Positions 11,401 through 22,466 of a stretch of DNA of 64,000 bases are shown here, piece after piece. The DNA comes from Eucommia ulmoides (lineage: Eukaryota > Streptophyta > Magnoliopsida > Garryales > Eucommiaceae). The position numbers were made by a program, and so were the translations under genes. The DNA is taken from assembly GCA_016647705.1 (NCBI GenBank), contig CM028326.1:44670785-44734784 (forward strand), in the 5' to 3' direction. The notes under the pieces were generated by a model. The model did not search any database. It was not told the DNA's origin and was given only the letters and a program-made list of their open reading frames with translations. Every line of letters begins with the position of its first letter. Position 1 is the first letter of the stretch.

Positions 11401-13990
11401 AAACTCTAACTAACTATAGAAGAATAGGGGAAATAAACATCTATATCTTCATTTCCTTTAGTTTCTTAAGTACTTCCTAATACACCAAGTATTATCTTAT
11501 ATGCGTATGTACTATGATCTTCAAATCACTAAATGCAAGCTTATTTTATCTAAGGTCGACTCAGTTCTTTATACCCTAACTATCAAAAATCAATTTGCTT
11601 GTCGCAATCTACATCCCAAAATAATTAAAAACTAATATAATTTCAATACTAAATTAGACCATTATCCAAAGGAAAAAATTAAAAAAAAAATCTTGTTTCA
11701 ACCAAACGATGGTGAGATATTGACAAGAAATCTAAGAACGGTAGAAAACCTAGGAACCCTGAGTGTGGAATCGCTACACATGTTCCGACCAGGGAGTATC
11801 CAAGTAAACTTGAAGAAATACAAAAGACTTCCTCAACCAGAACAAAGTAAGAAATATCTTGAAGACTAGCGACACAAAGAATGATGGATAAAGTCTTAGA
11901 GCCTAAGCCCGTCCGAGAAAAACTCTTGAAAGATCGGGTAGCTGAACAAATGAAGACTGACAAACATAAGCTAAGACTTTATCTAGATATAACTAATTCT
12001 GAGATGCCACAGAAAACTTACGTAAAAACAATAGACAAGAAGAACCTCGCATGACTGAAGAAATTTAAGACTAAAAGAAAACGGTAAGCCATATCGGACA
12101 AATGGGCAAAGTAGTCAGGATAAGGGCGGAACAACCAAAGACCTCAAGGCTGGTACAAATTACCCTAATCCTCTAAAAAATGTAAAATTATGAAAGTAAG
12201 TGTTAAGAGAAATAAAAAAATACCAGTCTAAGAAAGTTTCTAAATACTGAGTGGTCACACGCTCTCTATATAATCCGAGTATTAAGTCGTAGGGGTATCT
12301 CAACACCTAGTGACTTGGGCCAACTGGACTAAGATAATACCCAAAGCTCGCTACATGGATTATATAGGAAGTATGACTCCCTACTTGGTGGAGTAAAGAA
12401 AATAACAAAAAAAAACTCTCTTAACACTACCAGGACAGAAAGAAAAAAAAAAAAAAAAAAAAGAAGAAGAAGAATATTTGGTAGTAGTCAGTAATTAACA
12501 CTTGTTTCTCCGTTACTTCCATTCTCTCTCCTCTGAGTCATCTCGGGAAGGACCAATCCTCCTACCCTCAGTCCAAGACAAAATAAATAAAGTAGAGCCA
12601 TTGAAGAAATCTCGGTTAACATATGGGGCCTAGGTAATCTCGATAATAATATTAGAAAATAACAACATCAGAACTTGATGGAATTGAAACTAGACAACCT
12701 TGTTAACTGATAACTACAAATATTTGCTCTAAATTACTATTGAACTTATCTTCATCATAATTTAGATTAATTCGATGCAAAAATCATGATAATCATTAAG
12801 ATGTCTAAACGTTTGAATATGATTATTTGAGTATACTCTAGACAAAATAATCTGGCATAAAGTGAAAAGGGAAATATACACGACTTATAGGCTGTTACTT
12901 AAAGCATTAGAAATTAACCCTATCCCAAAACTCATCTAAAAAGTCATTCAAAGCTTGATCCAAATCAATAGTGATCTCCATTCCGAGACAGATGTTCCCA
13001 TTCCGAGAAATCCCGATATCAACCAAGCAAGATTTGAACTAATCCACTATTTCTGTTTGAACCTTCCCATTTTGCCAACAAAACTCAAAGACTGTTCGAA
13101 GAAAAAAATCCAGATCAGAATTCCAGTTGCAATGCAAGAAGGAGCAAAAGATAATGAAGTCTCTTAGAAGCATCAATCAGCTTTCTGTATCAGAAACGAC
13201 ATGGAAAAAATAAGAAAGAAGGCTAACAGCAAAAGGTACCTAGAGCAAGCATTGTAGGAAGCATTTTAGGAAAAGACAATATCTCCAAACAAACGATGTA
13301 TTTCCTCGAAAAATATTCTAGAATTAGACATTATAAAAATTGTACAATACAGAAAGTCAGTTCCAAAGTACTATACAAGCACTATGCATTACGAGTCACT
13401 TAGGCATGCATAACCTTCATACACATGAGGAAACTTAGGCATCATACTTCACAAAATCCTGTGACATCCTCCATATTATTTAGCATCAATAGGCCAGCAT
13501 CAACACGACACTTTCAGCCATACACCTTATCTAGAAAGCTCTAGTAAGAATAACAAGTAATCCTCAGACGTGTAATCTGGTCAAGTTACCTCACTAGTCA
13601 CCGTACCGGTGTTCGTCTCCAATAATGGGTCCAACTAACTCAGAAGTTATACTAGGAGTCGATCTTACCGAAGGTGTGTCTTGATAAACCGTGCCCATTA
13701 CTGTGAAATATCGGGGGTGTATTAGAGTGTGTTTATAAGTTGACCTTGCTAGGATCTAATGCGATCTTCTCCTCATTGAGTAAAGCATAGAATCGTTCAA
13801 AATACTCCAAGTTTCGAGCCTCTAATAAAAGAAATAAAAACAATGTAATTCAAAGACTTAAACAAGCTACTAATTAAGGATAACAATCAAATCATAACTA
13901 GCTAATGCTTAGGTAAGAGACTCTATCCATTAGGCTAGGGAAATATTGCTGCCAACAAATGTAGCTATTCTCATCTACGATGGGTGTAAT
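11401..13990 (+). other. Unrecognised family-1 interior
   Basis: AT-rich, stop-rich sequence. A 70-codon frame at 12955-13167 has no recognisable motif and a poly-A/GAA tract lies at 12438-12471. I cannot find protease or RT motifs here. It probably represents decayed coding and 3' regions of copy A, inferred from its position between gag debris and cassette arrays. Confidence 0.3.
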
Positions 13991-14008
13991 TCTTAGAATC
14001 ACCAGACT

Positions 14009-14268
14009 GAAACTACGTTTGTCCTGATCCTTGGTGGATCACCAAGGTACGTAGGAAACCTAAGCGAGTTCAATTTTAATGAAGAATAAAGAGAGATATC
14101 AGCTTCATGATATTCTCTCAACCCTATACCAAGCATACCTCTAGAACAGTCCTTTGACACATTCCTTGCTATCGAAACAAATAGAGGACAACTAAGCCAG
14201 AATTATGCATGACCTGATCCTTGCTAACACTACCAAGGTACATAGGAAACCCATTGAGGCTCGGTCAT
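14009..14268 (+). repeat. Two hairpin cassettes outside an LTR
   Basis: Unit 14009-14072 has the strongest inner stem in the window, CCTTGGTG-gat-CACCAAGG, framed by CTACGT and ACGTAG. Unit 14200-14268 has CCTTG/CAAGG, framed by TATG/CATA, and an ATGACC/GGTCAT pairing. They lie within the copy-A block but far from its recognised LTR. Confidence 0.7.
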
Positions 14269-14529
14269 CCAACTATATGAACTCTCCCAGCTACGGACTG
14301 GAACGCATTCTCACAGTTTCCACTATCATACAAGGATTATAATTTAACTAGTAATTTCTAATTCCTCAGGATTAGAAGCTATGAAAGATGAAAAACCGCT
14401 AGAAATCTAGCAAACCTACATAGCAAGCTATGACTTCTGATTGTCCATGCTCTTCCTTCATCTTTGAGAAGATTGCTGAGAGAACAAACAATATAGGAAA
14501 GATAAAAGGTAAGAGAAATACCATCCAAT

Positions 14530-14737
14530 CCTAAGTGGTCAAAAAATCTACCTACTGCCCAACCTCAAATGTTTAGAAAACCAACTTTCTTACCTACCTC
14601 AAATGGTCAAAGAAGAATACCCATTGACCTACCCTAAGCAGTCAACAATTAAACCATACCATACTACCCAAGCAGTCAATGATCCATCCATACCATACTA
14701 CCTTAAGCATTCAACGATACAACAGTACCATACTACT
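14530..14737. repeat. ~35-bp minisatellite, left part
   Basis: Units follow 'ctacc(t)taagcagtcaacgat..taccatacc ata'. About six are recognisable up to 14737, where an Athila-like LTR cuts the last unit after CTACT. The array resumes at 20284 with CTACCTTAAGCAATTAACG. Confidence 0.75.
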
Positions 14738-16125
14738 TGGTAGCGCGTAAATACGTTGCTACTTTCACCGCAAGTGTATGGGTCAAGTTTTAGTATAATG
14801 GGAAGAATAAGGGTTGTCGTATCCACAGGGATTGGTTGAGATTGTCGTTGAGTACCGTAATTATCATAACCCAATTTTATTTAGGTGATAAAAATATGTT
14901 TTGTTCATATTAATAATATACTAAACTAATTAACTAATTAAACTTTTTATACTATATTGAGACATTTAGGGGAATGGATTGTCTAGGGATTAACTTCATT
15001 TACTTAAACGTGTTTGGTTTCGTTTAGTTAACAATAATGGTATTCAACCTATCCGACAATCTCAGTATCGTAAACTCATTCACTCCCTTTCCCAAGTGTA
15101 AAGTGAATGAGTATGTGACTTCACATTAATGCCAAAGTCCCCCTCTAGCATTTTTTAGAACATATGGTCACACGAGTCTCTCCCCAATGTCACGGATTGT
15201 ACACTTTCTAACTCCCTCCCAGGTTATTAGATCGTCGCGTTGTGTTTAAACCCTAGTCCGAATTCGGGGTTACTTCTCTTGAGTGTCAAACTCCGATTTC
15301 TCAATATATTTAAACAAGCATTTAATGGAAATACAAGAATGATAAACACAATCGAATAGCGAAGAACAACCGTTAAAAAAACACAATTTAACAAACAATA
15401 TTTTCATAAACTATATTAATCCCATAGATAATCCATGTTTAGCCAATGGCCATAACCGTATATACAATAACAAATGAGCTAAACATGCTCAAACAAACTA
15501 ACAAATTTAATAAATAAGGGAAGAAATGAATTAACTTAGCCATTATCCGAAGATCCGATGCTAAAACCACTCCGAGAGTATTTCTCCTTCTTCGCTCGGT
15601 GTTCTTCTTCTTTGGTTTGGTTGAACTCTTCCCAAAACTCTCAAGACTAATCTATCCTATCTCTAATGAGCTCTCATCGCCAAAAAAAATGAGAGGATGA
15701 AAGGATATGGGCACAAAAATATCTCAAAATATCTAAAAAACACACTTTACAGGTACAGGGTTCACCGCTGCAGCGGTGGGTATGTCGGCAGTGGTCACCG
15801 CTGCAACGGTGGCTTGATTGCTGCATCGGTGGTTCATCAGTGAGCATCCTGTTGTTTTACCACTACAGTGGTGGCTTGACCGCTGCGGCAGTGAACTTTA
15901 TGTACTCCCATTAGTTTTACCGCTTCAGTGGTGGATGTACTGATTTAAATCCTTATTTCTTTTCATCGATTTTCCACCGTTTTTCTTTTTTATCGATCAT
16001 TTAGATCCCTACACCTAATTTATAGAAAAATAAATAAAATATAATTAAAACAAACTAAAACACGACAAAATACTCCAAAACTACCAAATTCGGTTTGGAA
16101 ATAAATGGATAAATTACCCCTATCA
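14738..16125 (-). mobile_element. Athila-like 3' LTR (minus copy)
   Basis: 1388 bp. The left edge TGGTAGCGCG is the complement of the CTACCA end; the right edge CCTATCA is the complement of TGATAGG. It shares long stretches with 18853-20283 and, in reverse, with 53657-55047 and 56798-58137. It contains an array of GC-rich palindromes at 15763-15935. Confidence 0.85.
15763..15935. repeat. Palindrome array in Athila-like LTR (left)
   Basis: Six or seven variants of CACCGCTGCAGCGGTG. The first (15763-15778) is a perfect 16-nt palindrome; later copies read ACCGCTGCAACGGT, GCTGCATCGGT, ACCACTACAGTGGT, ACCGCTGCGGCAGT and ACCGCTTCAGTGGT. The array is strikingly GC-rich against the AT-rich surroundings. 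Confidence 0.75.
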
Positions 16126-16140
16126 AATACCCCCAAACTT
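16126..16140 (-). promoter_or_regulatory. Athila-like polypurine tract
   Basis: On the minus strand AAGTTTGGGGGTATT directly precedes the 3' LTR. It would prime plus-strand synthesis. Confidence 0.7.
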
Positions 16141-17750
16141 AGAATTTTGCTAGTCCTCGGGCAAAACACCCACACAATACAAGAAACTGCAATGACTAAT
16201 TACAAAATTTAAATACTAAAAATAAAAAACACAAACAAACTAAAAACAACAACGTGCAAGTTTTGAATTTCATCTACCCGGCCAAACGGTTTTCCCTCAT
16301 CGGCCTCCAAGTCTATCGAGTTCAAAAATAAAACGCACCATGTAGTGTTCTAGAATTTCAACATTCAATAATAGTAAGCGCCATTCTAGATTATTTTCAA
16401 ATGTGTGTGCGAAAACTCAATTATATAAATATCCACCGATCGGATTAGATTATCTACCAATAAAGCTCTTGACTAAAACCAATAAGGTATAGAAAATCCA
16501 TATGCCTGATAGGGTTCCATTCTCCACTAATGTAGGTTAAGAAATTCAAAAAGATCAATAGGACTTGGTTTGGTTTGTGGAACATTTGGCCAAGGGTATA
16601 TCAGGAATATAAAACAGGTTAACGTTATTAACTTAACAATACCAGAGGCACATGCTTGGCACTCAATCACTCTCGAACCCACAAAGATCAATTCAAAACA
16701 ACCCTGAACACACATTTAAGAACTTCATACTCACTTGTCAAAAGAAACGGAAATAGAACAATATTTACATATGTTTTTTTTATTTTTATTTTTCATAAAC
16801 CACACCCCCAAACTTATTCGATTATTACAATTTCATGGGTGTAGTTAAAACGAAAGAAAAATGACAAGTGAGTACTCGAATACCGAACCAATGAAAAGTT
16901 CACCCTAAACCCAACTGCTCACTTCAAGTATCATAACGAATGCTAACTTGATTCACTCAAATTGTGCCTTTGGCTCAATGATATTGGTTTGGAAATAAGT
17001 TTTTTTGGCCAGGGTATTTGTTATGTGTCCAGAATTGAAACAGTTTCCAATTTCGACAAGGCAACGAGGGATAAACATATAACATGGAAGGCTTAAAAGG
17101 CTCAAGCGATCAAAATGAATACCTAAATCATATCTCCTGAACTCTTCGCCTTGGATTTTTCCTCGATTTTTCCCCAAATCAGGTTCTAGAATCCCTATTG
17201 TTTTGAACTTGGCTAACGGATAATCGACATCAAATCAATTGGATAATTATACATTGGGTTTATGTGCTCGTGCAATTAGGATTCAAAATAACTTTTACTT
17301 AAATGAGACGTCAAGCACACAAAACACTCATGAATGAGCATTACTCTCGACCTCAATAAACAACTAGGGGACAAACTCATCATCGGGTAATGGCCCAGAT
17401 GAAGTACAAAACTTAGAACATGCACAACAACTACCCTAAACAAACATGCATACAATAAAAACAATACAACATAACTAAAAAAATAATAACATACTAAACA
17501 TCACCACCGAACTTAAAATGGGTAGTGTCCACATTGACCCATCATCAATCCCAATAAAAGCATATAGCATGATAATGAAGACGGGGGTTTAGAACACATA
17601 CCTGGGAGGCGAGATAATCTCGCCTCCGAATCAAGTCAGCAGTGACAGATCTAATTTATTTTAGAACCTTGGGTTGCCTCCCAAGAAGCTCTTGATTTAT
17701 TATCCTCGCCTTGACACAGAGAAGGGCTTGTCAAAGAGCGGCTTCTGCCC
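16141..17750 (-). mobile_element. Athila-like 3' noncoding region
   Basis: This region is shared with the plus-strand element at 55340-56780, including the conserved hairpin-forming motif CTTGGGAGGCAACCCAAG (here about 17668-17684 in complement) and 'ggactagcaaaattctaag' before the polypurine tract. No conserved ORF is seen. Its retention in both copies while coding regions are lost suggests it carries cis signals. Confidence 0.6.
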
Positions 17751-17753
17751 ATA

Positions 17754-18700
17754 TTATGTGTCATACAACACCACATACGGGTCTTGATTCAGAATGCCCT
17801 CAAGACTGACGAGATGTTGCAATATATGGATTGAGCTCTCAACTTGATTCAGCTCTATCTCAAGTGATTGGGAAGCATGAATGTACTGAGCTAGAAACGG
17901 GATAGGATAGGTGAGCCACATCAGATCCTCGTAGATGTGATCGTCTTGGATCGGGGGCGGTATCACCAATTGGAATTCAAACGATATAAAATCACAACTA
18001 TTAACATGTGATTCTTCATCGCCAATCCATACTTGGGTTATCTCAATATTAGCATGATCGTCTTCGATTTCGCCCAAGTTCCTCCCGCTTGTATTCAATT
18101 CCTCACGGTGGCTTTCACATACGGATGTGACATTTGCTTCTCTCAGTGCCACCGCTTCTGACTCGGCCTCAACATAGCAGATAAGTTAACCGATTTACGT
18201 CTGAAGAGACGTTACGGTCGTATGAATTGTGGTGCAAACCGTCTCAATATTGTCAAGATGATCCTCGTGCTTATTGATCCTGTCCTTCGTTTCCGTCCAG
18301 AAAGACTGAGTTTCCCTCATAAATTCAGCTAACATTTCCTCTAGGGGAGAAGACTCCTCCTATTGGTTAAGGATGTCAATCCATGGCGCCGAAATGGTGA
18401 AACTATCCCCCAAGCTTTGGTACCTTGTTGAATAATTCCAATAATGAAAATCATACTCCGACATGTCTTCCATTACCCAATAGGCTTCCTCCGCGGTTAG
18501 TTTATCGAAAGAGGTGGTACCGTTTCCTCTTTCAACCCACGTTCTGATTGCGGCTAGTAACCCATTGAGGAAGTTTAGTAGTTGACACTCCCTCGGGAAA
18601 TGATAATTCGAAACCCAGAACAATAACTCCTTGTATCGATCCCGAGCACAATAAAATAGCTCAGAATCTCATTAAAAGAAATACATTAATACTTGTTGAT
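17754..18700 (-). pseudogene. Athila-like gag remnant
   Basis: Read on the minus strand. A frame around 18650-18360 encodes RYKELLFWVSNYHFPREC, then LLNFLNGLLAAIRTWVE and LTAEEAYWVMEDMSEYDFHY. This is the end of the gag capsid domain of Athila-type elements (W-x-R-F/Y-K-x-LL...FYNGL...T-x-EEAYELIE-M). The continuation at about 18340-18190 gives the predicted coiled ETQ...LDNIETVCTTIH segment that normally follows, ending at a stop; 18152-17754 (132 codons) continues open without recognised motifs. The gag N-terminus and all of pol are missing. Confidence 0.65.
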
Positions 18701-18829
18701 CTAGCATCTTCAAGTACCCTGTATGAAAAACAAAAAACAAAACTACAAACAAAAATTATAAACAAAATAAATGCCTAAATTAAAATCAAGTTATTTACTC
18801 CCAATATCCACAACAATCTAAAAACCAAT

Positions 18830-18846
18830 TCCCAGTAATGGCACCA
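18830..18846 (-). promoter_or_regulatory. Athila-like primer binding site (minus copy)
   Basis: The minus strand reads TGGTGCCATTACTGGGA six bases after the LTR end, a decayed form of TGGCGCCGTTGCCGGGGA, the tRNA-Asp-type site of Athila elements. Confidence 0.75.
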
Positions 18847-18852
18847 AAAACT

Positions 18853-20283
18853 TGGTAGCACATAAATACGTCGCTACTTTAACCGAAAGTGTATAAGTCA
18901 AGTTTTAGTATAGTGGGAAGAGTAAGGGTAGTCGTATCCATAAGGATTGGTTGAAATTATCATTGAGTATCATAATTATCATAACCTAACTTTATTTAGG
19001 TGATAAAAATATGTTTTGTTTATATTAATAATATACTAAACTAATTAACTAATTAAAATTAATTAAACTATTTATACTATATTGAAACGTTTAGGGGAAT
19101 GGATTGTCTAGGGATTAACTTCATTTACTTAAACGTGTTTGATTTTGTTTAGTTAATAATAATGGTGTTCGACCTATTTGACAATCTCATTATTGTAAAC
19201 TCATTCACTCCCTCTCGCGAGTGTAAAGTGAATGAATATGTGACTTCGCGTTAATGCCCAAGTCCTCCTCTAGCATTTTTTAGAACACATAGTCACATAA
19301 GTCTCACCCTAACGTCATGAATTGCACACTTACTAATTCCCTCCCCGGTTATTAGATCATCGTGTTGTGTTTAAACCCTAGTTCGAATTCGGGGTTACAT
19401 CTCTCGAGTGTCAAACCGCGATTTCTCAATATATCTAAATAAGCATATAATGAAAATACAAGAATAGTAAACACAATCGAATAGCGAAGAACAACCATTG
19501 AAGAAACACAATTCAAACAAATGACATTTTCATAAACTATATTAATCCCATAGATAATCCATTTTTAGCCAATGGCCATAACCGTATATACAATAACAAA
19601 CATGCTAAACATGCTCAAACAAACTACCAAAGTTAATAAATAAGGAAAGAAACGAAGGAACTTAGTCGTTATCTGAAGATCCGACGTTAAAACCACTCTG
19701 AGAGCGTTTTTTCTTTTTCGCTCGGTGTTCTTCTCATTTGGTTTGGTTGAGCTCTCCCCAAAACTCTCAAGACTAACCTATTCTATCTCTAATGAGATCT
19801 CATCGCCAAAAACAATGGATGGAGGAGAGGATATGGGCACAAAAATATCTCAAAATATCTAAAAAACACATTTTACATGTGTAGGGTTCACCGCTACAGC
19901 TATAGGTATGTCGGCAGTGGTCACCGCTGTAGTGGTGGCTTGATCGCTATAGCGGTGGTTCATCAGTGAGCATCCTATTGTTTCATTGCTGTAGCAGTGG
20001 CCTGATTACTACGATGGTGAACTTTCTGTACTCCCAGTAGTTTCATTGCTACAACGGTGGCCTGACCGCTGCAGCGGTGGATGTGCTGATTTGAATCCTT
20101 ATTTCTTTTCATTATTTTTCCACTGCTTTTTCACCATTTTGCTTGTTTATCGATCGTTTATGTCTCTACACATGTTTTATACAAAAACAAATAAAAGCTA
20201 ATTAAAACAAATTAAAACAAGACCAAAATACTAAAAAACTACCAAATTCGGTTTAGAAATGAATGGATAAATTACCCTTATCA
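18853..20283 (-). mobile_element. Athila-like 5' LTR (minus copy)
   Basis: 1431 bp and colinear with 14738-16125, with scattered substitutions and small indels, so the insertion is not recent. It contains its own palindrome array around 19885-20080, whose last member is ACCGCTGCAGCGGT at 20065-20078. Confidence 0.85.
19885..20080. repeat. Palindrome array in Athila-like LTR (right)
   Basis: Seven variants of the CACCGCTGCAGCGGTG palindrome, several with matched changes in both arms (CACCGCTGTAGTGGTG, ATCGCTATAGCGGT, ATTGCTGTAGCAGT). The sister LTR has the same order with different variants. Confidence 0.7.
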
Positions 20284-20400
20284 CTACCTTAAGCAATTAA
20301 CGATTCTGCCATACCATCTTATCCTATCTAAGCCATCAGTGATTCTACCATTCCATCCTACCTCAAATGATCGAATATTCTACCATAGCGTCATACTTTC
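20284..20400. repeat. ~35-bp minisatellite, right part
   Basis: About three units (CTACCTTAAGCAATTAACG..., CTATCTAAGCCATCAGTG..., CTACCTCAAATGATCGAA...) continue the array broken at 14737 by the Athila-like insertion. Confidence 0.7.
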
Positions 20401-21372
20401 ACGATAACTCATGATCGTAATAAATGATAGTTGATTTCAAAATCAGTTTGGTATGCCTACAGTTATTGCTGAACCAACCATACACAATGCCTCAAATTCC
20501 CACAATAGCTGCCAGTAACTATACAACCTTAGTGGATACTATCTTGTGATCCAATTTATTCAGAGGCCTTAGAACCAAGGAACCACCACACCATAGGATA
20601 GGTTTCAACCACAAGAGAAGTGCGGTACACTTTAAAGACTAACCTCTAGGAAGCATCCTTGACGAAAGAATAAGACCATCCGTAGATGAAGATTTTCCAA
20701 CTTTTGGATAAAAAAGCCACGGAAGTCTCACTAAAGAATAGAAGCAATAGGACGTGATTGTATTAATCCCTTAACTCTAGGTCCTCTAGAGCTAGAAGGG
20801 TGAAGATCGACTTGGGCACTAAGTTGCTATATTAAATATACACTCCGCTTCTCACTTCTCTTGTTACCTTAAATGATCGAAGATTCTACCATACCATCAT
20901 ACTTTCATGATTACTCACGATCCTAATAAATTATAGTTTATTTCGAAATCAGTTTGGTATGCCTACAGTCATTGCTGAACCAACCATACACAATGCCTCA
21001 AATTCCCATGATAGCTGCCAACAACTATACAACCTTAGTGGATACTATCCTGTGATCGAAATTCATTAAGAGGCCTTAGAACCAGAGAACTACCACACCA
21101 TAGGATAGGTTTTCAACCACAAGAGAAGTGCGGTACACTTTAAAGACTACCTCTAGGAAGCATCCTTGACGAAAGAAGAAGACCATCCGCAGACGAAGAT
21201 TTCCCAACTTTTGGATAAAAAAACCATGGAAGTCTCACTAAAGAATAGAAGCAATAGGACGTGATTTCACTAATCTCTTAACTCTGGGTCCTCTAGAGCT
21301 AGAAGGGTGAAGATTAACTTGGTCACTAAGTTACTATGTAAAATACGCACTCCGCTCCTCACTTCTACTGGT
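20365..21372 (+). repeat. ~506-bp direct tandem duplication
   Basis: 20365-20870 and 20871-21372 are head-to-tail copies. Shared landmarks include 'tcagtttggtatgcctacagt', 'accataggataggttt' and 'ctctaggtcctctagagctagaag' at an offset of about 506. They differ by scattered substitutions and small indels. Copy 2 opens an 89-codon frame (21307-21576) extending beyond the repeat; it matches nothing I recognise and may be chance. Confidence 0.85.
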
Positions 21373-21589
21373 ATAGCACCCGAAGAGCCGACCATCATCG
21401 AGTCATCAACTCTAGATGCTCTAAAAGTATCCTTAGCAGTGGAAGTGGAAAAGATAGGAATGTATTTGGAAATCCTAAGTGCCAATGTCTTGGGTCAACC
21501 TCCGGAGCGCTTCGTAGCATTCTTTCCGATCGAGGACTCAAGGGCCTTGCCTTTCTTACAAGAGCGGGAAGGATGACGGTCTCCATCAC

Positions 21590-22460
21590 CTGAGATGGCT
21601 GACATAATGTATTCTAGAAAGAAAGTCAAGGTTTTATCATTAGGGTTTTGACTTGAGAGAAAAGTTGGAATCGCTAAGATTCATACATAACTTTTGAAAG
21701 GCATGTTAGGCTCACCGCTAACAGAGAAACAATCGCAAGTGACCAAGACTAATCTTTAACGATCTATCGTTAGCTGAGCAATAGGGGAAAATGATTGAGT
21801 TTACCTTTCCAAGAACAACGATTATGACCATGCACATTCTCTACTACTTAAGACTAAGGTATAGATGGGAAAACCAAGTCGAAAACCCCTGCCCCTACAA
21901 GTGCGATATACCAAATATTTGCAAACCCATCTCGCTTGGGATAAACATCAAAATGCATAACGAAACACCACTACAAGAATAAATAACAAATCCTGAAAGA
22001 CAAACTAATACACCATCAATCCAATGCAATGAAAGATAATATCCATGACTCTCTAAAAAACAACAAACAATCCATAAGCCTTGACAAAACAAGTAATTAC
22101 TCTTATCAGATCATGACTAGATATAATACACAAAACTGCATGGCCAAGAGGTTACGCTAGCCGACAAATTCCTAAGATACTAACTTCACAAACAAAATGA
22201 TAATAAATCCTTCGACCAGGTATATTTTAGGATCTAATCAACAAAATCCCAAATTCGTCACCTTGACACATAATGAGACATACCGATTTAGCTTCACATT
22301 CCGATAGTTAATCAATATCCTCTCTAGCGCATAGACAGGGGCAAATTTTACACTGTCAATAATCACAAATTGCATGATAGGAAGTGTTGAATTAGATTCC
22401 ACAACATGAAACAAAATGCCTCAATCATAATGAACTTAACTAATCTCACTAAACCAAAAG
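21590..22460 (+). other. Unrecognised family-1 interior
   Basis: AT-rich with short frames only. I see no domain motif, repeat or RNA gene. It is probably decayed 3' interior of copy A. Confidence 0.3.
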
Positions 22461-22466
22461 AGCTAG

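Larger units (their letters stand above)
14738..20283 (-). mobile_element. Non-autonomous Athila-like retrotransposon (minus)
   Basis: The element has two LTRs (14738-16125 and 18853-20283) with ends TGATAAG-type...CTACCA on the minus strand, a tRNA-Asp-type primer site beside the right (5') LTR, and a polypurine tract beside the left (3') LTR. The interior is only 2.7 kb and holds a decayed gag and a long 3' noncoding part; no protease, RT, RNase H or integrase is visible. Flanks are CTACT (14733-14737) and CTACC (20284-20288), a 4/5 match to a 5-bp target duplication, and the interrupted minisatellite resumes in phase. The primer site and the 'GGGAGGCAACCC' motif identify the Athila branch of Ty3/gypsy. 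Confidence 0.85.

Noticed and set aside
14009..14072. Hammerhead ribozyme suggested by CTGAT...GGAAAC around a stem
   Set aside because: The hammerhead core needs CUGANGA directly before stem II and GAAA directly after it. Here CTGAT runs into the stem without GA, and ACGTAG intervenes before GAAAC.
21307..21576. 89-codon plus-strand frame as a gene
   Set aside because: It starts inside the second copy of a 506-bp duplication, has no recognisable motif, and overlapping frames of similar length occur on the other strand.
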